Shown here one piece after another: positions 1-6,474 of a stretch of DNA of 20,262 nt (its first letter is position 1; every line of letters begins with the position of its first letter). Source of the stretch: JBFHRB01 sp041591915 (GTDB lineage Bacteria > Actinomycetota > Nitriliruptoria > Nitriliruptorales > Nitriliruptoraceae). The stretch spans positions 1 to 20,262 of the forward strand of contig JBFHRB010000026.1 in NCBI GenBank assembly GCA_041591915.1, written 5' to 3'. The translations under genes and the position numbers were made by a program. The notes beneath the pieces were generated by a model. It saw only the letters and a list, made by a program, of their open reading frames with translations. It made no database searches and was not told the DNA's origin.

Positions 1-63
1 CGCGGGCGAGACTAGCGGGGGCGTCGTTGCGGCCGGGGGAGTCGCTGCGGTCGGACCCGCGGC

Positions 64-438
64 TCAGCCCTTCTTCGTGGGCTTGGGCGGGAGGGTGCCG
101 ATCCAGTCGTGGCTCTCCTGGATGAGCGCCCCGGCCGCCGCGGCGTCCTCGAGCAGCCCGTCGGGCACGAGCGCGTACTCCTTCATGACGGCGCCGTAGG
201 AGACCGGCCGCTCGGTGCCGTGCTCGGCGAGGAACTGCTCGAGGCGGTCCTTCGGCAGCCGTACCGCGAGCTGTCCCTCCGGCGTGAGGAACGAGTACAT
301 GTGGCCGTTGCGCGACGTGTAGGGGTTCTTCGCCCCCTTGCGCGACAGCGGGACGCCGTCGTCGTCGCTCGCCTCCGCGACCGCGGCCTCGTACGCCACG
401 AGTCTGTCCGCAGGGCCGGGGTAGGTCGCCTTCGCCAT
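64..438 (-). CDS. TfoX N-terminal-domain-like small protein
   Basis: A 124-aa soluble protein, with no signal peptide or membrane segment. The core reads RKGAKNPYTSRNGHMYSFL, then RLPKDRLEQFL, then YGAVMKEYALVPDGLLED, and the tail is PKPTKKG. This pattern resembles a family of small actinobacterial proteins related to the TfoX/Sxy N-terminal (YjbR/MmcQ-like) fold. Its biochemical role is not established, and the link to competence regulation in Gram-negatives should not be carried over. I chose the ATG at 438 rather than the GTG directly before it, because a GGAG Shine-Dalgarno sequence lies 6 nt upstream of the ATG. The gene lies downstream of and in the same direction as flgL, but a 367-nt gap separates them, so it is probably a separate transcript. 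Codon use matches the neighbours. I am fairly sure the gene is real and less sure of the family. Confidence 0.72.
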   Translation of the reverse strand: MAKATYPGPADRLVAYEAAVAEASDDDGVPLSRKGAKNPYTSRNGHMYSFLTPEGQLAVRLPKDRLEQFLAEHGTERPVSYGAVMKEYALVPDGLLEDAAAAGALIQESHDWIGTLPPKPTKKG

Positions 439-462
439 CACCTGCTCCGTGTCGGAGAGACG

Positions 463-468
463 ACGGTA
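463..468 (-). promoter_or_regulatory. Possible -10 element (TACCGT) of the TfoX-like gene
   Basis: Reading on the minus strand, TACCGT fits the actinobacterial TANNNT pattern and would place a transcription start about 18 nt upstream of the ATG at 438. No convincing -35 hexamer is visible at 16-18 nt, so this is weak. Confidence 0.2.
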
Positions 469-653
469 GGACAGCCCGATGGGCCGCGCACCGGGTAGGT
501 GGCGGCTGGTCGGGTCAGCGGGGTCTTCGGAGCCGGATGTTGTCGGCGACGGTCGTCACGGTGGTGTCCCTCGCCTCCAGCCTCCCGCTCCACGATCCCG
601 CCGCCCGCTCCGCGCCCGCTGACCTCGTGGGTCCGGCATGGGTGCAGAGCGAA

Positions 654-723
654 GGGCGGATGGTTGCCCGTAGGCGAGGCTGGTCTTGAGGCTTCTCGGC
701 TCGCCGCAGGGCAACCACCGCCC
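654..723. repeat. Large inverted repeat / stem-loop downstream of flgL
   Basis: The left arm (654-669) and right arm (709-723) are perfect reverse complements over 15 bp, apart from one bulged A at 660. The arm sequence is GGGCGG-TGGTTGCCC. Inside, GGCGAG (673-678) pairs with CTCGCC (700-705), so the element folds as a two-stage stem of about 21 bp with a 21-nt apical loop. It sits about 80 nt past the flgL stop and could end the flagellar transcript, but no T-tract follows on either strand. It may instead be an intergenic palindromic repeat or a structured RNA. The 439-805 region around it holds no convincing gene on either strand. Confidence 0.7.
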
Positions 724-805
724 GAAGCGGAGAGAGCACGACCGTCCGAAGGGGACCGGAGCACGACCCCAGATGCCGAGACGAGCACGCCCCGCCCGAC
801 GTGCC

Positions 806-1696
806 CTACTGCAGGAAGGACGCCAGTGACGGTGGGAACGCCCGGCCGAGGGCCTGCTGGGTCGCCTGCAGGGCGACCTCCTGCATGCGCAGCTCCATGA
901 TCGCCTCGGCCATGTCCACGTGCTCGAGCTCGCTGAGCTCCGCGCCTATGTGCATCTGGCCCTCGACGGACCGATTGCGGGCGGACTCGACGCGGTTGGT
1001 CGCCGCACCGACGACCCCGAGGTGTTCGGTGACGCGCGAGATCTGGCCGTCCAGCGAGTTCAGCGAGGCCTGCAGGCCGTTGACGTCGCCCGATCGCAGC
1101 TGAGACTCGATCGTGTCGAGGCGCGTGAACAGGTCGTCGCCGGCGGTGAAGCCGAACACGTCGTTGGCACGGACGTTGACGGTGACCGTCTCGATGTCGC
1201 CGATGCGGCGGCGGACCTCGCCCGCGTCGCCCTGGTAGACGAAGGTGCCGCCCCCGTCACGGGCCACGGCGTCGACGTCCGCGAAGCCGCTGAACAGGGG
1301 CCGCCCCGCGTGGCGGGCGTTCGCCAGGGCGACGAGCTCCTCGCGGATCGACGCGATCTCGTCCGCGATGGCGCCACCGCCGTCGCTGATGGTCGTCGTG
1401 TTGGCGCCCTGCACGACGAGGTCACGGACGCGCTGGAGCCGCGACGTGATGGTGCGGAGGTTGGTGTCAGCGGCGTTGAGCAGGGCCTCGGCGTCGTCGG
1501 CGTTGCGCTGCTCCTGGACGCGGGCACGCTCGGCCGCGCGCAGGGCCAGGATGCGGCCCGCGCCGGTGGGGTCGTCCGACGGCAGGTTCACCCGGCGTCC
1601 CGTGATGGCGGCATCGCGGGCATCGTTGTTGGCCGTGTGGACGTCGCGCAAGCGGCGCAGGGCGTTGTCGACGATCAGTTGGTTGGTGATCCTCAT
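806..1696 (-). CDS. flgL: Flagellar hook-associated protein FlgL (HAP3)
   Basis: A 296-aa protein of the flagellin superfamily, exported through the flagellar type III apparatus, where it forms the second junction ring between hook and filament. The N-terminus MRITNQLIVDNALRRL, followed by GRRVNLPSDDP, is the classic D0/D1 start of FlgL and flagellins. The C-terminus carries the matching helix (MAEAIMELRMQEVALQATQQAL), ending in SFLQ. The middle domain (about 140-230) is short, containing GRPLFSGFADVDAV and a Gly-rich loop, which fits a FlgL of about 300 residues rather than a filament flagellin. The ATG at 1696 lies 13 nt past the flgK stop, with a G-run as a possible ribosome site. It is the last gene of flgN-flgK-flgL. 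Flagellin is excluded mainly by its operon partner flgK and the FlgL-like N-terminus. Confidence 0.93.
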   Translation of the reverse strand: MRITNQLIVDNALRRLRDVHTANNDARDAAITGRRVNLPSDDPTGAGRILALRAAERARVQEQRNADDAEALLNAADTNLRTITSRLQRVRDLVVQGANTTTISDGGGAIADEIASIREELVALANARHAGRPLFSGFADVDAVARDGGGTFVYQGDAGEVRRRIGDIETVTVNVRANDVFGFTAGDDLFTRLDTIESQLRSGDVNGLQASLNSLDGQISRVTEHLGVVGAATNRVESARNRSVEGQMHIGAELSELEHVDMAEAIMELRMQEVALQATQQALGRAFPPSLASFLQ

Positions 1697-1709
1697 CGGC
1701 GGCCCCCCA

Positions 1710-3059
1710 TCATCGGCCCACCACGCCGGTGCGGTTGATCAGGACGTCGAGCGCCTGGTCGATGGAGGTCATGACGCGGCTGGCGGCCTCGAGCTGGCGC
1801 TGGAACGCGATCAGCGAGACGAACTCCTCGTCGAGGTTCACGCCGTGCTCCGACATGCGAGCGGCCTCTGCGGCCCCGGCCACCTGCGCCTGATGGTTGG
1901 CGGCGGTCTGCGCCCCGCCGACGCTCGCACCCAGCGAGGACACCAGCGCCTGCAGGTCCTCGGTGATGACCGAGCCGGACGAGCCGGCGACGTTGCGCAG
2001 GTCGGCCAGCGCCTGCGCGTTGTCCCCGTCGAAGCGGGCGGCGGCCGCGTCTCCGTGGACGGCGAGCTCGTCCGGTGACGAAACGGCCACCTGGAACGTG
2101 CGGGCGGTGCCCAGTGCGATCGTGAACAGCGGGCCACCGGCGGCGCCCGAGTCGGTGAAGCCGGCCGCGTGCTGGTCGTTGAAGCTGGTCGCGAGGTCGG
2201 TGGCGAACGTGTCGAGCTCGGCCTGCAGCGAGGCGATCCCGCTGGCCAGGAACTCCTGGATGCCTCCGAGCGTGCCGCCGAGCGTGACCGCACCCACCGC
2301 GGGGTGGGTGATGGTGCCGTCGGCGGACGCGGTGAGCTCGTTGACGAGCGCACGGTCGACCAGTTGCTCGCCGTCCAGCGTCAGCCGCACGGAGCCGTCC
2401 TCGTTGTGCAGGACGCGGGCGCCCGTCCGTTCGACGATGTCGTCGATCACCCGGTCGCGCTCGTCGAGCAGGTCGTTCGGCTGGCCGCCCGGCCGCGCCC
2501 CCAGGATGGCCGTGTTCAGCTCGGCGACGCGGTGCAGCAGCTGGTTGACCTCGCGGGTCTCGCCGATCAGGTCGTTGCCGGCGTTCGCAGCGATCGCCTC
2601 GTACCCGGTTGCGATCGAGCGGATGCGCGTGGCCAACCCGTCGAGTCGCGAGATGACGACCTGGCGGGCCCCCGCACTGTCCGGGTTGTTCGCGAGGTCC
2701 TCGAGGGCCGCGAACACGTCGTCGAGGTCGTTGCTGACGCCGAACTGCAGCTCGCCGAACACGCCCTCGGTCCGGCCCAGCATGTCGGCCAGCCGGCTCA
2801 GTCGGCCGGAGCGACCCAGCTCGGTGCGAGCGCGCTCGTCGAGGAAGCCGTCGCGCAGCCGGTTGATGGCCTCGATGTCGACGCCCTCACCGATGTAGCC
2901 AGCCGCGGTGAGCGTCGCGTGCGAGGTGACCAGCTCGACCCGCTGGCGGGTGTAGCCGCGAGTGCTGACGTTGGCGATGTTGTTCGAGGTCGTCTCGAGA
3001 CCGGCCTGCGCCGCGCGGATGCCGCTGTAGGCCGTGTGGATCCCGAGGAAGCTGCTCAT
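1710..3059 (-). CDS. flgK: Flagellar hook-associated protein FlgK (HAP1)
   Basis: A 449-aa rod/hook-family protein that forms the first junction layer on top of the hook. The N-terminal D0 helix holds the flagellar rod-family signature: SGIRAAQAGLETTSNNIANV, then STRGYTRQRV (about 12-41). A coiled region with LNTAILGARPGGQPNDLLDERD (about 182-203) is a typical FlgK segment. The C-terminus GVNLDEEFVSLIAFQRQLEA, followed by ASRVMTSIDQALDVLI, is the conserved second half of the D0 coiled coil. At 449 residues it is shorter than the about 547-residue enterobacterial protein, with less variable outer domain, as is common in Gram-positive FlgK. Its ATG directly follows the flgN TAG (TAGATG), so translation is probably coupled. 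Secretion does not use a cleaved signal peptide, and none is present. Confidence 0.95.
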   Translation of the reverse strand: MSSFLGIHTAYSGIRAAQAGLETTSNNIANVSTRGYTRQRVELVTSHATLTAAGYIGEGVDIEAINRLRDGFLDERARTELGRSGRLSRLADMLGRTEGVFGELQFGVSNDLDDVFAALEDLANNPDSAGARQVVISRLDGLATRIRSIATGYEAIAANAGNDLIGETREVNQLLHRVAELNTAILGARPGGQPNDLLDERDRVIDDIVERTGARVLHNEDGSVRLTLDGEQLVDRALVNELTASADGTITHPAVGAVTLGGTLGGIQEFLASGIASLQAELDTFATDLATSFNDQHAAGFTDSGAAGGPLFTIALGTARTFQVAVSSPDELAVHGDAAAARFDGDNAQALADLRNVAGSSGSVITEDLQALVSSLGASVGGAQTAANHQAQVAGAAEAARMSEHGVNLDEEFVSLIAFQRQLEAASRVMTSIDQALDVLINRTGVVGR

Positions 3060-3569
3060 CTAGAGGACCTGGTTCACGCGTGTGGGGGCGGCGGCCGCGG
3101 TGTCGGCACGCCCGGCGGCCGTGTACGTCTGCGGGGCGTTGCCGATGAGCGACGACAGCGAGTCGCTGATCGAGGTCAGTGAGACGCTGGCCAGACGGCG
3201 GTTCTCCGCCGCCGTCTGCTCGATCTCCGTCGCGAGGCGCTGGAACTCCGCCTGGTGGTCGGCGAACATCTCGCCCCACGGCGGCGGGCACTCCTCGATG
3301 AGGCGGCCCAGCGTGACGCTCTCACGTGGTTCGCGCCAGTCGTGCGCGACGCTGGCGAGCGCGGCAGACCGCGCCGTCTCGGCGTCCCAGAGCCGTGCCA
3401 TGGTCTCCTCGACCTCGGCGAGCGCCGCGCCCAGGAACCGGCGTTCCTCGGACGCGAGCAGCAGCCGAGCGCTGACCAGCCGGTAGAGCAGGTGCTCCAC
3501 CAGGTGGCGCTCGGTCCACAGCGTCTCAGCGAGTGCCGGGACGTTGCGGCACTCTTCGATGGTCTTCAT
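3060..3569 (-). CDS. flgN: FlgN-type flagellar export chaperone
   Basis: A 169-aa, largely helical cytoplasmic protein. FlgN keeps FlgK and FlgL soluble and delivers them to the flagellar export gate. The sequence is poorly conserved, as FlgN proteins are. Recognition rests on the helical N-terminal part (WTERHLVEHLLYRLVSARLL, then ASEERRFLGAALAEVEETMA), a long second helix bundle (FQRLATEIEQTAAENRRLAS), a C-terminal TYTAAGRAD tail similar to the YxxxGR tail of actinobacterial FlgN, and its place directly upstream of flgK-flgL. The ATG at 3569 has no strong ribosome site, and a possible promoter lies so close that the transcript may be leaderless. It is probably the first gene of the three-gene operon. 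The call is partly contextual. Confidence 0.8.
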   Translation of the reverse strand: MKTIEECRNVPALAETLWTERHLVEHLLYRLVSARLLLASEERRFLGAALAEVEETMARLWDAETARSAALASVAHDWREPRESVTLGRLIEECPPPWGEMFADHQAEFQRLATEIEQTAAENRRLASVSLTSISDSLSSLIGNAPQTYTAAGRADTAAAAPTRVNQVL

Positions 3570-3577
3570 GTCGCAAC

Positions 3578-3603
3578 CTGTCGACCTGGGTGGGCTCGGT
3601 TTA
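3578..3603 (-). promoter_or_regulatory. Possible sigma-28 (FliA/WhiG-type) promoter of flgN-flgK-flgL
   Basis: On the minus strand TAAA (3603-3600) is followed after 14 nt by GTCGACAG (3585-3578). The known flagellar sigma consensus is TAAA-N15-GCCGATAA. The -35 core matches fully and the -10 matches 5 of 8, with a spacer one base short. Initiation 6-8 nt downstream would fall within about 2 nt of the flgN ATG, giving a leaderless or nearly leaderless mRNA. This is consistent with the weak ribosome site there, but it is an inference. Confidence 0.35.
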
Positions 3604-3623
3604 AGGGTTGCCCGACCCCGGCT

Positions 3624-3691
3624 GGTCCGGCCGGACTACTCGCTCCGGACCCCTCGCCGGCCACCCGGGCGTCCGGGTCCGAGGGCCCGGG
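3624..3691. repeat. Two adjacent short stem-loops in the flgN/DUF3040 divergent region
   Basis: GGTCCGG (3624-3630) pairs with CCGGACC (3645-3651), and CCCGGGC (3664-3670) pairs with GCCCGGG (3685-3691). Each has 7-bp arms and a 14-nt loop, and their centres are 40 nt apart. They lie between the two divergent promoters and could insulate them or be protein sites. Such GC palindromes also arise by chance in this composition. Confidence 0.4.
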
Positions 3692-3734
3692 AAAGGGGGC
3701 CCAGAACGCCCATCCGCAGCACGGGATGACCTCG

Positions 3735-3740
3735 TATACT
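3735..3740 (+). promoter_or_regulatory. -10 element (TATACT) of the DUF3040 gene
   Basis: TATACT is a near-perfect housekeeping -10 hexamer and stands out in this GC-rich gap. It would start transcription about 30 nt before the GTG at 3779. No good -35 is present at 17 nt (ATCCGC), so an activator or a -10-driven promoter is possible. Confidence 0.45.
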
Positions 3741-3778
3741 CAGCGACGATGCCGGTGCACGGGTGAGCTGGAGGCCAC

Positions 3779-4108
3779 GTGCCACTCTCCGAGAACGAGG
3801 AGCGCATCCTCGCGCAGATCGAGGCCGGGCTCCGTGACGAGGACCCCCGCTTCGTCGAGCGCGCCTCCAAGCTCGGGTCGGATGCGTCGCGGTCGCGGCG
3901 GCTCCGCCTGGCCATCGTCGGGTTCGTCCTCGGCGTTGGCTGCCTGCTGGCGATCACCTTCAGCTTCGCGTTCGGCGTCATCGGGTTCAGCCTGATGCTG
4001 ATCAGCGTCGTCGTCGGGGCACGTTCGCTGCCCGACGTCCGCAAGGGCGGTGACGACGACATCCTGGCGCGCATCCGCCGCGGCCTCGGCCGCGAGGACG
4101 AGGCCTAG
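3779..4108 (+). CDS. DUF3040 family small membrane protein
   Basis: A 109-aa protein beginning PLSENEERILAQIEAGLRDE and continuing DPRFVERA, which is the recognisable start of the DUF3040 family of actinobacterial membrane proteins. Two hydrophobic stretches (about 43-60 and 63-81) form a membrane hairpin, and a charged cytoplasmic tail ends in RRGLGREDEA. The function is unknown. The family is often found near mraZ and the division cluster, as here. The GTG at 3779 is preceded by GGAGG (3770-3774) at 4 nt spacing, and the protein then starts at the conserved PLSE. The gene is divergent from flgN and convergent with the transglutaminase gene, and the two stop codons overlap. Confidence 0.88.
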   Translation: MPLSENEERILAQIEAGLRDEDPRFVERASKLGSDASRSRRLRLAIVGFVLGVGCLLAITFSFAFGVIGFSLMLISVVVGARSLPDVRKGGDDDILARIRRGLGREDEA

Positions 4109-6474
4109 CGCCGGCCCCGCGGGCGCAGGCGATCGGCGATACCGCGCGCGCCGCGCCATGCCTGCTGCGTCGGGAGCCGGACGGGCGCGAGGAAGCGTTC
4201 GCGTGCGCCGATCGACGTGCGCATGGACGCGACGAGCTGGTCGCCGAGCGCCTCCGCCTGCTCGCCTGCCTGCTCCGGCAGCTCACCGCCGAACGCGGCC
4301 GCCTCCGACAGTGACACGAACCCGCTCGCGGGCTCGGCCGGGACGTGCCCGTCGCGGACCCAGCGACGAGCGACCTCGCGCGCGGTCTCGTGCGGCCGTC
4401 GTCCGAGCCCGTACCGGGCGGCCATGATGTGGACACGACGTTGCGCCGCGAGGACGCGGTCCGCGCCGTGGATGTGGCGATGGTGGGGGCGCCGGCGCCA
4501 CAGCGCCACGAACCACGCAACCAGCGAGACGACCAGCAGCGTCAGCAGGCCGAGGAGGACGAGGCCGCCACGGCCGACGCCCGCTCCGGCGCCGTCCTCC
4601 GGCAGCGGGTCGAGGTCGACCCCCGGTGGGAGGCCTTCGGGATCGGGGATGTCCTCGTCGGTCAGGTCAGGGACGTCGGCACCGTCCTCGGTGCCCGCCT
4701 GGTTCGTCCGCTCGGCGATGGTGAGTTCGGGGTCGAGGTCGCTTATCTGGGGCGGCATCGTCGCGCCGTCCGAGCGCGGCGTCGGGTCGAACTTCACCCA
4801 CCCGTGGCCCGGGAACAGGACCTCGACCCACGCGTGGGCGTCGTTGGTGGTCACGGAGTAGAGCGTGGCCCGCCCCGCCTGCTCGACGCCCTCGGGCAGG
4901 CCCGGCTGCACGACCGGGCTGCCGGGCAGGAAACCGACCGCCACGCGCGCCGGCACCCCGGTGGCCCGCAGCATGATCGCCATCGAGGTCGAGAAGTACT
5001 CGCAGTAGCCGGTGCGGTTCTCGAACACGAACTCCTCGACGGCACCGCTGCCGAGGAGTCGGTCGACCTCGGCCGGGTCGGTCGAGTACGCGAACTCGCC
5101 GGAGGTGGCGAACCACTCCTGCAGGGCGAAGGCCTTCTCGACCGCGGTCGTCGCGCCGCTCTCGCCCCACGTCGCGTACACCTGCTCGGCCTGGTCGGCG
5201 AGGCGCTGGAACCTGCCGGGGAGCTGCAGCCACCGATCGACGTCGGCGGCGCCGTAGTCCACGGCGACCAGGTCGGTGAAGCTCGGTGTCGGCACGTCCG
5301 CGATGACGGAGTAGCGGAAGCCCTCGACCACCTGGGGCTTGAGGCGGTCGAGCCCCTCGATCGTGCGGACGTCCTCGTCGGTCGCGACGACGAAGCCGTC
5401 GCGCTCCGCGTAGACGAGGGACTTCCGGCGGGGCCCGTCGATCTCCACGGCCTGGTACGGGACGGGGACGTAGGTGTTCGCGAGGTCCTGCACGGTCACC
5501 GTCGTCGTCACCCGCGTCGTCTCGCCCAGCGGCACCTCCGGCGGGAGCGGCCCGTCGCCCGCGTAGTGCAGCGTGGTCGGGTCGGGGGAGTAGGTGTCGG
5601 TTCCGGCCGGCCCGATGAGCCACGTCTGCCCGTCGAACGTGTCGAGGCCGGCGATCCGAAGGTAGACCGGTCGGTCCGACTCGACGAGCAGGACCTCGGT
5701 CTCGGCGGGCAGCAGCAGGCGGTCGCCCACGTCGACGATCGGCTGGTAGGCGGGCACGTCCGCGCCGGCGAGGTCGAGCCACGCCTCCTCCCCATAGCCC
5801 GGGAGCAGCGTCGGCCACGTGGCGGCGATCACCAGGGCGACGGTGCCGACGACGATCCCGCCCGTCGACACCCGCAGGCCGGTCCGGTCGCGCGCCCAGC
5901 CGACGACGTCGACGTCGGCGAGCAGCAGCAGGACGAGGCCCGCGGCCGCCAGGAACGGGATGACGTGCGGCCACGTGCGCGTCGGCGGCTGCGGCACCGC
6001 CAGCGGCACCGCCCAGAGTGCTCCGGCCGTGAGCAGGGCGAGCCCCGGCTTGCTCCAGCGCACGATGAACTCGTGCACGACGTGGGTGACGACCCACGTC
6101 GCCGTCGTCACGATCAGGAGCAGGCCGGCCAGCGGCGACGACGGCGCCGCCTGGTCGCGGAACTCCAGCAGGCCGCGGCCGAGGAGGTCGACGAACGCGT
6201 CCCACTGCTCGAGGCCCGGGATCAGCCCGCCCGCCGGGAGGTGGACCACGTAGGTGAAGGTCACGAGCCCGAGCAGCGAGCCGACCACCGACCACGCCCA
6301 ATGGAGGTGGAAGATGCGCAGCACCGCCGCGATGCCGGTGGCGACGACGATCGCCAGCAGCACCATGGGCCGCCACTCCGCGGGGTTGACGATCGCCTTG
6401 GTGAGCGCGTGGGTCGCGCCGAGCACGAGCAGGGCCGAGGCGCCCGCGAGGATCGCGTCGCGTCGCTGGCTCAC
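4105..6474 (-). CDS. TgpA-like membrane transglutaminase (DUF3488 / transglutaminase-core protein)
   Basis: A 789-aa membrane protein with five or six N-terminal hydrophobic segments (about 10-225), a large extracytoplasmic region, one more membrane helix (about 636-659) and a cytoplasmic tail. The transglutaminase-like core carries a full Cys-His-Asp triad: C491 in NRTGYCEYFSTSMAIMLRA, H547 in NDAHAWVEV and D563 in KFDPTP. Family members (TgpA of Pseudomonas) are inner-membrane enzymes with a periplasmic catalytic domain. The substrate here is unknown. I chose the GTG at 6474 because it overlaps the stop of the upstream DUF58 gene as GTGA and gives MSQRRDAILAG. A longer in-frame start at 6558 would only add an Arg/Ala-rich stretch read from inside the DUF58 gene. 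The gene closes the moxR-DUF58-transglutaminase operon, and its TAG overlaps the stop of the convergent DUF3040 gene. Confidence 0.9.
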   Translation of the reverse strand: MSQRRDAILAGASALLVLGATHALTKAIVNPAEWRPMVLLAIVVATGIAAVLRIFHLHWAWSVVGSLLGLVTFTYVVHLPAGGLIPGLEQWDAFVDLLGRGLLEFRDQAAPSSPLAGLLLIVTTATWVVTHVVHEFIVRWSKPGLALLTAGALWAVPLAVPQPPTRTWPHVIPFLAAAGLVLLLLADVDVVGWARDRTGLRVSTGGIVVGTVALVIAATWPTLLPGYGEEAWLDLAGADVPAYQPIVDVGDRLLLPAETEVLLVESDRPVYLRIAGLDTFDGQTWLIGPAGTDTYSPDPTTLHYAGDGPLPPEVPLGETTRVTTTVTVQDLANTYVPVPYQAVEIDGPRRKSLVYAERDGFVVATDEDVRTIEGLDRLKPQVVEGFRYSVIADVPTPSFTDLVAVDYGAADVDRWLQLPGRFQRLADQAEQVYATWGESGATTAVEKAFALQEWFATSGEFAYSTDPAEVDRLLGSGAVEEFVFENRTGYCEYFSTSMAIMLRATGVPARVAVGFLPGSPVVQPGLPEGVEQAGRATLYSVTTNDAHAWVEVLFPGHGWVKFDPTPRSDGATMPPQISDLDPELTIAERTNQAGTEDGADVPDLTDEDIPDPEGLPPGVDLDPLPEDGAGAGVGRGGLVLLGLLTLLVVSLVAWFVALWRRRPHHRHIHGADRVLAAQRRVHIMAARYGLGRRPHETAREVARRWVRDGHVPAEPASGFVSLSEAAAFGGELPEQAGEQAEALGDQLVASMRTSIGARERFLAPVRLPTQQAWRGARGIADRLRPRGRR

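Noticed and set aside
1..63. Possible end of another gene or a promoter (TAGTCT on the minus strand at 14-9) at the left edge
   Set aside because: Only 63 bases are visible and no frame or paired promoter elements can be supported.
654..723. Cyclic-di-GMP riboswitch near the flagellar genes
   Set aside because: The GEMM fold has two side-by-side hairpins with conserved joining bases. This element is a single long stem-loop and lacks those bases.
438..900. Open frames on both strands in the gap between the TfoX-like gene and flgL (minus 438-788, plus 499-900)
   Set aside because: The translations are low-complexity Arg/Pro/Ser sequences without homologous features or good ribosome sites, and one runs into flgL antisense. 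The stretch is better explained by the large inverted repeat and regulatory sequence.
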